From NCBI GenBank assembly GCA_001749745.1, contig JWTM01000507.1, positions 62,001 to 126,000 of the forward strand: 64,000 nucleotides of DNA. The letters run 5' to 3'. The stretch's first letter is position 1; each line of letters begins with the position of its first letter. Source of the stretch: Candidatus Marispirochaeta associata (lineage in GTDB: Bacteria; Spirochaetota; Spirochaetia; JC444; Marispirochaetaceae). The notes beneath the pieces are model-generated. The model did no database searches. It saw only the letters and a program-made list of their open reading frames with translations, and was not told the origin of the DNA. A program made the position numbers and the translations under genes. Shown piece by piece: positions 9,197-17,793 of this stretch.

Positions 9197-11302
9197 ATGA
9201 AACGATTAATCATAATTCTACTGGCGAGCCTCTTCTCGCTGGCCGTTATAGCCCAGGATCAGAGCGAACCTGCGGCGATGCTCGAGTACTACGGCGACGA
9301 TCTGGAGCTTGCGGTCTTCGACATCGACGGGAACGAGGTCGAGGAGCTCTTCTTCGGCATGGAGCTGATGCCCGGCGACCGGGTCAAGACCTTAGGGACA
9401 ACGGCCGAGATCAGGCTCGATCCGAACGGCACGATCATCAAGCTCTCCTACGACACGGAGTTTACCATCGAGGCGCTGCAGACCGACGAACAGTCGGCCA
9501 ACGAGTTCACCCTCTTCGGCGGAAAGATCCGCACCATCGCCGCCAAGCTGGGACTCTTCCAGCGCAACAACTACTCGATCCAGACCCCCACGGCGGTAGC
9601 CGGCGTGCGGGGCACCGACTTCGGTCTGCAGGTTATCCCCGACGAACTCGATTCGGCCTTCGTCTTCGAGGGCAATATCGAGTACACCAATCTCAACTCC
9701 GGCCAGTCCCTGAATCTGGGGGCCGGTCAGTTCGCCGACGTCTTCGCCGAATCCTTCCAGGCGGTGGCCCTCTCGGCGGAGCAGTTCGCCGCGATCTACC
9801 AGGATCTGCAGTTCGAAGGCCTCTCGCCGGCGGATGTTCCCGGCTACGAGGCGCCGGTAGTGGAAGAGCCCCAGGAGAGCGAGCCCGAACCCGAGCCGGA
9901 ACCGGAATTTGCCGAACAGCCCGCGCCGGAGGACGACCCGGTGATGAACTTCCTGGCGGAATACCTGGGACTCCAGATCGGAACCCTCACCATAGACGGC
10001 ATCACCTTCTCCAAACTGATCCTGGGCCCCACCTTCCAGATCGGCAAGTTCGATATCGCCCTCTACCTGCCGGTGATCTACAACACCAACGTCTTCGATC
10101 CCGACGACTGGTATCAGCCCGAGGGCAACAACGAGTGGTCCTTCGGCTCCGACCAGGAGACGGTGGCCGAGGCGGCAGAGGACGCCCTGAAAGACCTGGT
10201 CCTGAAGATCCGCTACATCGAGTACGGTGATAACCGGGACCCCTTCTTCCTCAAGGTGGGCAACGTCAATGGTGTCACCCTGGGGCACGGCATCCTGATG
10301 AACCGTTTTGCCAACGACGCCGACTTCCCCGCCGTGCGCCGGGTAGGCCTCAATACCGGCTTCAACGCCGATAAGGTGATCGTGGAATCGGTCTTCAACG
10401 ATCTGGCCGAACCGGAGATCATCGGCGCCCGCTTGGGCTTCCGACCCTTCGGCCGCGTCTTCCCCTTAGGCTTCGGCGCCTCCACGGTGGTGGACACCGA
10501 TCCGGCAGGTGAGCTGGATGACGACCTCGGCTCACCGATCTTCGTCAACGGCGCGTTGGATACGGAGTTCCCGCTGATCGAACGGGACGCATTTGCCGTC
10601 GTCGGCTTTGCCGATATCGGGGCCCTCTTCCCCTATTGGCGGGAGGATTATACCGACGGATTCTTTACCGTCGATGCCGGCTGGCAGGATAAATATGTCT
10701 ATAATCCCGACGGCGGGAGCGGCCTGGAGGCCTTGAGAAACTACGGCTACTCCGCCGGAATCTTCGGTAACATGAGCTTCATCGACTACCGCCTGGAGTA
10801 CCAGTATGGAAACGGGACCTTCTTCAACGGTTTCTACGGACCGACCTACGAACGGCAGCGAGAACTCTACGCCGCCGCACTCTTTGCAAGTATCGAAAGC
10901 GGCAGCGCAGACACCTACAATCCAGAGGAGACCCGGGGCATCTACGGCGAGGCCGGCTTCAGCTGGGAACAACTCCTGACGGTCGAGGCCGGTTACCGCT
11001 ACGCCTGGGATGCGGACGGCTTCAACGACCAGGCCGACCTCTTCCACCTGATGGCGACGATGCCGCAGATCCCCTTCGTGGGACTCTCCGCATCCCTGGG
11101 CATGGACACCATCGGCTTCGTGGACGGGATTCAGAACCAGTCCCTCTTCGACGAGCGCACCGCCCTCTACGGGGAGGTGGTCTATCCCCTCTCGCCGGTC
11201 TTGAAGCTCGCCGCGGTGGTCAACAACATCGTTATCGAGCAGGAGGACGGCACCAAAGCCGCCACCTTCTCGGTCAGCATCGAGACCCGGGTCAGCTTCT
11301 GA
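9197..11302 (+). CDS. FecR-domain protein fused to an outer-membrane barrel
   Basis: The 701-residue protein has a signal peptide ending VIAQ, then a FecR-type beta domain (about residues 30-180) with the typical closing motif TPTAVAGVRGTDF near residues 130-145. A proline/glutamate linker (PEPEPEPEF, about 235) leads to a barrel homologous to the preceding gene: LGPTFQIGKFDIALYLP, KVGNVNGVTLGHGILM and a C-terminal Phe (SIETRVSF). FecR domains bind ligands or partners in the periplasm; this fusion to an OMP suggests a barrel anchoring an exposed sensor or wall-binding module. GGGAGGATGAG precedes the ATG. The gene is 11 bases downstream of its paralogue and 12 bases upstream of mutL, so all three share a transcript. 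Confidence 0.8.
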   Translation: MKRLIIILLASLFSLAVIAQDQSEPAAMLEYYGDDLELAVFDIDGNEVEELFFGMELMPGDRVKTLGTTAEIRLDPNGTIIKLSYDTEFTIEALQTDEQSANEFTLFGGKIRTIAAKLGLFQRNNYSIQTPTAVAGVRGTDFGLQVIPDELDSAFVFEGNIEYTNLNSGQSLNLGAGQFADVFAESFQAVALSAEQFAAIYQDLQFEGLSPADVPGYEAPVVEEPQESEPEPEPEPEFAEQPAPEDDPVMNFLAEYLGLQIGTLTIDGITFSKLILGPTFQIGKFDIALYLPVIYNTNVFDPDDWYQPEGNNEWSFGSDQETVAEAAEDALKDLVLKIRYIEYGDNRDPFFLKVGNVNGVTLGHGILMNRFANDADFPAVRRVGLNTGFNADKVIVESVFNDLAEPEIIGARLGFRPFGRVFPLGFGASTVVDTDPAGELDDDLGSPIFVNGALDTEFPLIERDAFAVVGFADIGALFPYWREDYTDGFFTVDAGWQDKYVYNPDGGSGLEALRNYGYSAGIFGNMSFIDYRLEYQYGNGTFFNGFYGPTYERQRELYAAALFASIESGSADTYNPEETRGIYGEAGFSWEQLLTVEAGYRYAWDADGFNDQADLFHLMATMPQIPFVGLSASLGMDTIGFVDGIQNQSLFDERTALYGEVVYPLSPVLKLAAVVNNIVIEQEDGTKAATFSVSIETRVSF

Positions 11303-11314
11303 CGGAGGTCTTGA

Positions 11315-13075
11315 GTGCCTGACCAGAACGAGAACTCCCGGAGGGTAAAGCTCCTCCGGGATGATGTGGCCCGTAAGATTGCGGCCGGCGAGGTAATCGA
11401 CCGGCCGTTTTCTGTTGTCCGGGAGCTCCTGGACAACGCCATCGACTCCGGCGCCGCATCGATCAAGGTCGACATAAAAAACGGCGGGGTCGCCTCTATC
11501 CGGGTCACCGACGACGGCTGCGGGATGAGCCGGGAGGATCTGGAACTCTGCTACAGGGCCCACGCCACGAGCAAGATCGAGACGGTGGAGGACCTCTACT
11601 CCACCCTGAGCATGGGCTTTCGGGGAGAAGCTCTGGGCAGTATCGGCTCCTGCGCCCGGCTGAACATCGTCAGCAACGACGGTTCCGGCGCCCACCGGCT
11701 GGAGGTCAGGGAGGGAGAACTGGCATCCCTCGAGCCCTACCGGGGGCAGCAGGGGACCAGCGTTACCGTGGAGGAGCTCTTCTACAACCTTCCCGGCCGC
11801 AGACGCTTCCTGAAGAGCAGCCAGGCCGAGGCCAACCTCTGCCGCACCACCTTCCTCGAGAAGGCGGCCGCCTTCCCGGAGATCGGCTTCCAGCTCCTAA
11901 ACGACGGCGCCCCTAAACATAGCCTTACGCCCGGCAGCGCGGCGGAGCGGATCGCCCTCTGCTATCCATCGATCTTTCCCGCCACCTCGGTCAAGAGCAT
12001 CCGGGGTGAGTACGACGGCTTCGCCTTCGAACTGATCCACGCCTCGCCTTCCATCTACCGCCGCGACCGGCGCTACATCCATGTCTACCTCAACAGACGC
12101 CGAATACAGGAGTACTCCCTGCTGCAGGCGGTGGAGTACGGCTTCTCGATGCTCCTCCCGGGGGGGAGCTTCCCGGTGGGAATGCTCTTTCTCACAGTCG
12201 ATCCGGATCTGGTCGATTTCAACATCCACCCGGCCAAACGGGAGGCGCGGATCAAGAATCTGAAGGAGATTCATCATGCGCTCACCACGCGCATACAACA
12301 GGAGCTCGCCGCCGGAGGGACAACCCTGCCTCGGGAAACCGAACGGCCGTCGGTCTGGTCGGGATTCGATTTCGATTCCCCCCGGGCCCACAAGCAACCT
12401 GAATCCTCTGCCCCTCCGGCTGCAGCCCCTGCCCGACGCCCATTCTCGCAGCCGGTCTATGCCGCCGAGCGGCCGAAGGCACCGGTAGAAGCCTGGAAGG
12501 CGGTCACCCCGATTCCGCGGCCCGAGCGGGGCGGTGCGGATATCCGCTATCTGGGGCAGGCCTTCGATCTCTTTCTTATCTGTCAGGTCGGCGAGGAGCT
12601 CTATCTGGTCGATCAGCACGCGGCCCACGAGCGCATCCTCTACGAACGCTTCTCCGCCCCGGGGCAGAGCTCCCAGGGGCTTATGGTGCCCCTGGAGCAG
12701 CCGGTGGGCGATGCGGTGGAGGAGCGCTTCTACCGCACCTTATTAGAACGCTTGAAACCTCTGGGATTCAAGGGGGAGATCGTCGACGGACGAATGCGGA
12801 TCGATTCGATTCCGGCCTCCTACCGGGGGGTCGAGAAGGAGCTGTCCCGTTTCTTGAGCGAGCCCCGGGGATCGGTGGAGAATTTCTTACGGGATCTCTA
12901 TGCCGACATGTCCTGCAAGGCGGCGGTAAAGGACGGAGAAGCCCTGGAGCGTGTCTCGGCCGAGGAGCTCTTAAAGCAGGTCTTCGAGCTCCCCGAACCG
13001 CGCTGTCCCCACGGTCGGCCGGTCTGGTTCGCCTTAAGCCGCAGCGAACTCTTCAGCCTGGTCGGCAGGACCTAG
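11315..13075 (+). CDS. mutL: DNA mismatch repair protein MutL (endonuclease type)
   Basis: The 586-residue MutL begins with the GHKL ATPase region: KIAAGEVIDRP, ELLDNAIDSGA (Mg-binding Asn), DDGCGM, the ATSKIE loop and GFRGEALGSI. The C-terminal part carries the metal-dependent nicking-endonuclease motif DQHA-x2-E-x4-E (DQHAAHERILYE, near residue 433) together with SCKAAVKDGE and CPHGRPV. It is therefore the endonuclease form typical of bacteria without MutH, acting with MutS to nick the daughter strand. The start is a GTG at 11315 with GGAGGT five bases upstream. Its position behind two envelope-protein genes is not functionally obvious and probably reflects read-through. It faces the convergent TPR gene, whose end is 19 bases away. 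Confidence 0.97.
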   Translation: MPDQNENSRRVKLLRDDVARKIAAGEVIDRPFSVVRELLDNAIDSGAASIKVDIKNGGVASIRVTDDGCGMSREDLELCYRAHATSKIETVEDLYSTLSMGFRGEALGSIGSCARLNIVSNDGSGAHRLEVREGELASLEPYRGQQGTSVTVEELFYNLPGRRRFLKSSQAEANLCRTTFLEKAAAFPEIGFQLLNDGAPKHSLTPGSAAERIALCYPSIFPATSVKSIRGEYDGFAFELIHASPSIYRRDRRYIHVYLNRRRIQEYSLLQAVEYGFSMLLPGGSFPVGMLFLTVDPDLVDFNIHPAKREARIKNLKEIHHALTTRIQQELAAGGTTLPRETERPSVWSGFDFDSPRAHKQPESSAPPAAAPARRPFSQPVYAAERPKAPVEAWKAVTPIPRPERGGADIRYLGQAFDLFLICQVGEELYLVDQHAAHERILYERFSAPGQSSQGLMVPLEQPVGDAVEERFYRTLLERLKPLGFKGEIVDGRMRIDSIPASYRGVEKELSRFLSEPRGSVENFLRDLYADMSCKAAVKDGEALERVSAEELLKQVFELPEPRCPHGRPVWFALSRSELFSLVGRT

Positions 13076-13094
13076 CCGACCGGTATCATCAAGC

Positions 13095-14915
13095 CTAAAG
13101 CAGCTCCTCGATCTCCGCCCTGCGGGAGTAGTCGGGCTTCTTCTCTAACAGCCGTCCGAGGATAGCCTGGGCGCTCTCGGTATCCCCCTCGGAATAGAGG
13201 AGCATTCCCAGCCGGTAGTAGCCGTCCCAGAAAGCGGGATCGATCTTGATCAGCTCGGCCAGCGCATCCTTGGCCAGGGCGTTCTGATCCGTTTCGATGT
13301 AGGCGATGGCCAGGTTATAACGCATCAGCGTAGCATTGGGTTTGGCGGCGACCGCCTTCTTGTAATGGGTTACCGCATCGTTGTAGAGCTCGGCATGGAG
13401 ATAGACATTGCCCAGGTTGTTATTCACCTCCAACGAGTTCGGGGCGATCTGATAGGCCGAAAGCAGGTGGTCCAGAGCCTTGTCGTACTGCTCCTTCCCG
13501 TCGTAGAGCTTGCCCAGGTTGATTCTCGGCTTCAGGTAATTGGGGTCCAGGGAGATCGCCTTCTCGTAGGCCTGCACCGCGTAGTCTTCGTTACCGGTCA
13601 GCTCCGCGGCCTGTCCCAGGGTGTAGACATAAGGGGCCGAATCGTTCTTGAGCTTAACCGCCTGAGCCGCGGCCTCCAGGGCGGGAGTCCCCTTTCCCTG
13701 CTCGATCCTGGCCAGGGCCAGGTTATAGAGAATATCCGCCCTGGACGAATCGAGACCGGCGGCGGTCTGGAAGTAGGCCTCGGCCTGGTCGAACTTCTTC
13801 TGATCGAAGAGGGCTATGCCGAGGTAGAAGTTGTAGTTCACGTTCTCCGGATCCCGGGTTACCGCAATGCGGAAGTTCTCCTCCGCCGGGGCGGGCTTCC
13901 CCTGGGCGCGATAGGCCTGGCCCAGAGCGAAATAGGCGGTGGCGTTGTCGGGATCATACTTTACCGTATTCGAGAAGGCGGAAACCGCGCCGGCGCTGTT
14001 TCCGAGTTTGTTCTCGGTCAGCCCCAGGTTGAAGTAGGCCCGGTCGAAATCGGGAACCAGATAAATAGCCCCTTCGAAGGACTCCTTCGCATCCCGGAAG
14101 CGTCCCGCCCGGTACTGCACTTTACCCAGTTCGAAGAGCACGTCTGCATTCTCCGGATTGAGCCGGGCGGCCTCTCTGAAGTGGCGAATCGCATCGTCCC
14201 AACGTCTGGTCTGGGAGTAGATGTTCCCCAGAGTATTATGGGGAATCCAGAGACTCGAATCCTTGTCGATCGCTTTATTGGCGTTGGCCACCGCCTGATT
14301 GAGGCTGCTCTGGCTCTCCGAGTCCTCCCGGAAGTAGGATTCACCCTTCATGGCATAGGCGAAGGCGACATCCGGATCAAGCCCCAGGGCCTCGTCGAAC
14401 TTACCCCGGGCCTCGCCGTACTGATCCTGCTCCATGGCGGCCACTCCCTCCTGGATCAGCCGGTTAACCTCGGCCCGTTTCTGCCGCTCGGCCTCATTCT
14501 TGGCTTCCGCCTCGGCCTTCGGATCGTACTGAGGCACAGCCTGCTGGCTGCTTCCCCCCTCCTTGATAGAGTCGGAGAGGTTGGAGAGGGAATCGGAGAG
14601 ATCCTGCTGCTTGGCCAGCTCCTCCTGCTGCTTGCGCTCATCGGCCTCCTTGCGGGCGGCGATCACGTCGTCCCTGAGCTTGCGGGCCTCTTCGTCGTCG
14701 GGATCCTGCAGCAGCAACTGATCGATCAAATCCAGCGCCCGTTGATACTCCTCCTGCTGGTAATACTCCCGGGCCAGGCGCAGGGTGTTGTCCCGGATCG
14801 AGCTGCCTTCGTCGGCGGCCCCTTCTCCGCTCCAGGGGGACCAGACAAAGAGTCCGGCCAGTAGCAGCAGTATGATTAGAGCCGCGCCGCCGGCGGCCAG
14901 TAGTTTTCGATTCAT
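13095..14915 (-). CDS. Membrane-anchored TPR protein
   Basis: The 606-residue protein starts with one transmembrane anchor (about residues 8-26) and then has a charged coiled-coil-like region (about 85-150, many Glu, Lys and Gln). It is followed by roughly ten tetratricopeptide repeats with the usual A/G/Y/P signature, such as NPENADVLFELGKVQY and DPNYLKPRINLGKLY. TPR arrays are scaffolds; a periplasmic location is likely from the single anchor. Several spirochaetal flagellar-collar proteins are TPR proteins of similar build, so a motility role is possible but unproved. It follows a second TPR gene on the same strand by 29 bases and is probably cotranscribed with it. Confidence 0.85.
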   Translation of the reverse strand: MNRKLLAAGGAALIILLLLAGLFVWSPWSGEGAADEGSSIRDNTLRLAREYYQQEEYQRALDLIDQLLLQDPDDEEARKLRDDVIAARKEADERKQQEELAKQQDLSDSLSNLSDSIKEGGSSQQAVPQYDPKAEAEAKNEAERQKRAEVNRLIQEGVAAMEQDQYGEARGKFDEALGLDPDVAFAYAMKGESYFREDSESQSSLNQAVANANKAIDKDSSLWIPHNTLGNIYSQTRRWDDAIRHFREAARLNPENADVLFELGKVQYRAGRFRDAKESFEGAIYLVPDFDRAYFNLGLTENKLGNSAGAVSAFSNTVKYDPDNATAYFALGQAYRAQGKPAPAEENFRIAVTRDPENVNYNFYLGIALFDQKKFDQAEAYFQTAAGLDSSRADILYNLALARIEQGKGTPALEAAAQAVKLKNDSAPYVYTLGQAAELTGNEDYAVQAYEKAISLDPNYLKPRINLGKLYDGKEQYDKALDHLLSAYQIAPNSLEVNNNLGNVYLHAELYNDAVTHYKKAVAAKPNATLMRYNLAIAYIETDQNALAKDALAELIKIDPAFWDGYYRLGMLLYSEGDTESAQAILGRLLEKKPDYSRRAEIEELL

Positions 14916-14944
14916 GAATATCTCCTTCGCATCATTCGTTTGGA

Positions 14945-15664
14945 TTAGTCGGCCAGATCGATCTCGACATCGGGCTCTTCAATCTCCTCCGCTCCGGCCG
15001 AGAGGGATTGGGTATCCTCGGTCACGTCGTCCAGGGAACTCAAAACAGAGTCGAGCAACGCTTTCTGCCGCTCCTCTTCCTCTTTCCGCCGCGCCTCGTC
15101 GGCCAGGGCCTGGGCCTTCTCCTCTTCGAGTATACCCCGCAAGAGGCCGATCATCTGGCGGATCTCCTTCTCCTGCTGAGGTGCCGGCTCCAATGAGAGA
15201 TAGCTCGAATAGTCGTTGATCGCCCCTTCGAACTCCTGCAGCTCGACGCGGCTGTTGCCGCGATTGACGTAGAGAGCGTAGTTAGTGGGATTGTACTCTA
15301 AAGCCTTGGTATACTGCCCCTCCGCCTCTGAGAAGCGCTCCAGCTTATGCAGGTTGCGGCCCATGGCGTTATAGAAGAGGTCCCGGTCGATTCGCGCTAT
15401 GGTCGAACCCTTCTGGTAGATGCGGATAGCCTCTTCGGGTTGCCCCAGAAGCTCATATACATAGCCCAGGTTCCGGTAGATATCCGGATCCTGGGGATTC
15501 TGCTCCAACGCCGCCTCGTAGAGGGGCAAGGCCTCGGCCGGTTTATTGAAGTTCAATAACTCGTCCGCCCTGGCCTTCAAGCCCAGGCTCTCCTGGGCCG
15601 AGAGACCGAAACAGAGGGTCATCCCCACCATAATCAGGGCCATTCGGGCCGATTTTCGCCGCAC
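14945..15664 (-). CDS. Secreted TPR protein
   Basis: The 239-residue protein has a signal peptide (MRRKSARMALIMVG core, cleavage expected after LSA), four to five TPR units (for example NPQDPDIYRNLGYVYELLG and NPTNYALYVNRGNSR), a long charged helix rich in Glu/Ala/Arg (about 170-205) and a very acidic tail. The start is a GTG at 15664 with GAGGAGG five bases upstream. It is the first gene of a two-gene leftward TPR operon, divergent from a third TPR gene at 15734. Partner-binding role inferred; no enzyme motif is seen. Confidence 0.85.
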   Translation of the reverse strand: MRRKSARMALIMVGMTLCFGLSAQESLGLKARADELLNFNKPAEALPLYEAALEQNPQDPDIYRNLGYVYELLGQPEEAIRIYQKGSTIARIDRDLFYNAMGRNLHKLERFSEAEGQYTKALEYNPTNYALYVNRGNSRVELQEFEGAINDYSSYLSLEPAPQQEKEIRQMIGLLRGILEEEKAQALADEARRKEEEERQKALLDSVLSSLDDVTEDTQSLSAGAEEIEEPDVEIDLAD

Positions 15665-15683
15665 GTCTGCCTCCTCCTCTCAT

Positions 15684-15712
15684 TTGACACTCAGGTCAAA
15701 AGCCATTACTCT
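15684..15712 (+). promoter_or_regulatory. Promoter for the 15734 TPR gene, overlapping an inverted repeat
   Basis: A perfect TTGACA at 15684-15689 is followed after 17 bases by TACTCT (15707-15712), a weak -10. The -35 lies inside the inverted repeat TTTGAC-N6-GTCAAA (15683-15700), which sits in the middle of the divergent intergenic region and could be an operator for both directions. A transcript starting near 15719 would leave a leader of about 15 bases before the ATG. Confidence 0.45.
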
Positions 15713-15733
15713 TCTCTTTGTTGGAGTACGTTG

Positions 15734-17116
15734 ATGCCTGCAGTAATAGCACTTATCATCATTTTCGGAACGGCTATTGGGGTCATTACCATTTTTCTCA
15801 TCAAGACAGTCATCGCCCCCAAGCGGGTTACGACCTTAGTCGAATACTATCGGCAATCCAAATACTCCGCCGCGATTCGTATGGCCCGTCAAATTATAGC
15901 AAAGGAGCCGCGCAATAGTGAAGCCCACTATCTTTTGGGCTTAAGCTACATCGCGGACAACAAACCGGAACTGGCTCTGATGGAGCTGAAGACGGTCAAT
16001 CAGATCGGTAAATTCGGCGGCGCCTGTCCTGAAACCGACTTCAGGCGGACCATCGCCTCCCTTTTCGCTAAATACGGTCAGGCGGAAGAGGCCTTGAAGG
16101 AGTACCTCCTCCTGATGAAGCTCGAACCCCAGGAGCCGAATCACTACTTCCGCTCGGGGGAGCTCTTCGAGGAACGGAACAAGAACGACAAGGCCATCGC
16201 CTTCTACCGCAAAGCGATCGAGATCGACGCTCGCCATTCGGCGGCCCATTATCGGCTCGGCTACCTCCTCTACCGCACCAAGAAGCCGGTAGAGGCCAAG
16301 GTCGAGCTGGAGACGGCCCTCAAGTTCAGACCCGACAATCATACCGCCCATTTCTACCTCGGGCGGCTCCTGAAAGAGAGTCACGACTACGGCAACGCCC
16401 TACGCTCATTCGAGAAGGCTCAGCGGGACCCGGAGATGAAGATCAAGGCCCTGGTAGAACGGGGCAGCTGCTATATGAGCATGAATAACTTCGAGAAGGC
16501 GATTAACGAACTGGAACGGGCGATCAAGCTCTCCAAGGACGAAGCCGCCACCGAAACCCTCTACGCCCGCTACTTTCTGGCCCTCTGCTTCGAGAAGCTA
16601 AGGGATATCGATCAGGCGGTCGAGCAGTGGGAGAAGATCTACACCAAGAAACCCCAATTCCGGGATGTGGCTGAGAAGCTCAGCAACTATCAGGATCTCC
16701 GTACGGACGATAAGCTCAAGGACTACCTCACCGTCGGTACCGGCGAGTTTCATGAGCTGTGTAAGGCCGCCTGCGTACAGATGGGTCTGCGGGTCCGGGA
16801 TATAAGCGATATCCCCAACGGCTGTCAGATCATCGCCGTCGAGGATGATTCCCGCTGGCGGAATGCCAGAAAGATGCCCCGGCTGCTCCATTTCCTGCGG
16901 GTTCCGGAGATGATTCCCGAATCGAGCGTGCGAAACTTTCACGAATTGATGAAGAAATTCTCGGTCCAACGGGGGGTGATGCTCTCCAGCTCCAACTTCT
17001 CCCGGGTCGCGATGGACTTCGTAGAATCCCGGCCCATTGATCTGGTAGACAAGGATAAACTTCAAGAGCTGCTCAAGGGCGTCAGTCTTCCGGCCGCCCA
17101 GGTCGCCCGTAAATAG
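15734..17116 (+). CDS. TPR protein with degenerate Mrr-like nuclease-fold C terminus
   Basis: The 460-residue protein has an N-terminal membrane helix (about residues 4-26), then about seven TPR units (residues 35-310), for example DARHSAAHYRLGYLLY. The last about 130 residues end with GVMLSSSNFSRVAMDFVESRPIDLVDKDKL (shown here only by its key blocks GVMLSSSNFS and PIDLVD), a pattern matching the end of Mrr_cat-type restriction-endonuclease-fold domains. The catalytic D...QxK residues are not apparent, so I infer a non-cleaving fold used for binding. The first ORF codon is TTG at 15731, but the ATG at 15734 has GGAG seven bases upstream and is preferred. A metallophosphoesterase gene follows after eight bases. 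Confidence 0.8.
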   Translation: MPAVIALIIIFGTAIGVITIFLIKTVIAPKRVTTLVEYYRQSKYSAAIRMARQIIAKEPRNSEAHYLLGLSYIADNKPELALMELKTVNQIGKFGGACPETDFRRTIASLFAKYGQAEEALKEYLLLMKLEPQEPNHYFRSGELFEERNKNDKAIAFYRKAIEIDARHSAAHYRLGYLLYRTKKPVEAKVELETALKFRPDNHTAHFYLGRLLKESHDYGNALRSFEKAQRDPEMKIKALVERGSCYMSMNNFEKAINELERAIKLSKDEAATETLYARYFLALCFEKLRDIDQAVEQWEKIYTKKPQFRDVAEKLSNYQDLRTDDKLKDYLTVGTGEFHELCKAACVQMGLRVRDISDIPNGCQIIAVEDDSRWRNARKMPRLLHFLRVPEMIPESSVRNFHELMKKFSVQRGVMLSSSNFSRVAMDFVESRPIDLVDKDKLQELLKGVSLPAAQVARK

Positions 17117-17124
17117 GCCCTGTT

Positions 17125-17793
17125 TTGAAGATCCTCTGCGTAGCCGACCATGTTGACCCCTTAGTCTATTCCAATAGTATCCGGGAGCGCTTCAAGGACG
17201 CTAAACTCGTTTTGAGCGCCGGCGATCTGCGCATGGAGTATTACGGATTCATCGTCTCCTCCCTCAACGTTCCTCTCTGTTTTGTCTTCGGGAACCATAA
17301 CCTGGAACGGATCCACCACTACCGGCGGGAGTACCGCTCCTCCTATGATATGGACGGCGAGTTTATGCAGCGTCAAACCTTCGGCGCCACCTATGTAGGG
17401 GGGAAGGTGATCAAGGTCAAAGGCCTCTTGATCGCCGGATTGGGCGGAAGCATGCGCTATAACAAAGGGGCGAACCAGTTCAGCGAGCTCACAATGTGGC
17501 TCTACGCCGCCAAGCTGATCCCCCGACTGCTCTGGAACCGCTTGGTACACGGCCGCTATCTGGATATCCTCCTGACCCACGCACCGCCCTACAAGATTCA
17601 CGACCGGGAGGACACTTGCCACCGGGGATTCAAGTTTTTTCTCACCTTTATGGATATATTTAAACCGAAGTACCTGGTTCACGGACATGTACATCTCTAC
17701 GACCTGAACGCAACCCGGGAGACCAGGTACAAGGAGACCCGCGTCGTCAACGCCTATGATCATCTGGTGATCGAGATGGAGGACGAAGCATGA
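17125..17793 (+). CDS. Calcineurin-like metallophosphoesterase
   Basis: The 222-residue protein shows the metallophosphoesterase blocks in order: VADHVDP (metal ligand region 1), SAGDLR, FGNHNLE, LLTHAPP and HGHVH. These ligate a two-metal centre; substrates in the family range from nucleotides to phosphoproteins and cannot be predicted here. The first block is slightly unusual, DH rather than the common DxH. The start is a TTG at 17125, eight bases after the TPR gene; no ATG lies at the right position before the first metal-binding block. Its TGA overlaps the next ATG (ATGA at 17790), indicating translational coupling with a ParB-like gene. Confidence 0.88.
   Translation: MKILCVADHVDPLVYSNSIRERFKDAKLVLSAGDLRMEYYGFIVSSLNVPLCFVFGNHNLERIHHYRREYRSSYDMDGEFMQRQTFGATYVGGKVIKVKGLLIAGLGGSMRYNKGANQFSELTMWLYAAKLIPRLLWNRLVHGRYLDILLTHAPPYKIHDREDTCHRGFKFFLTFMDIFKPKYLVHGHVHLYDLNATRETRYKETRVVNAYDHLVIEMEDEA

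Noticed and set aside
9392..11695. Minus-strand ORFs opposite the FecR barrel gene and the start of mutL
   Set aside because: Antisense frames made of Val/Gly/Leu/Asp-rich sequence with no motifs; overlap two well-supported genes.
13365..14864. Long plus-strand ORF of 499 codons opposite the TPR gene
   Set aside because: It is the antisense shadow of the TPR gene at 13095-14915; its sequence is Leu/Val/Arg/Gly-rich with no motif, and no start site or neighbour supports it.
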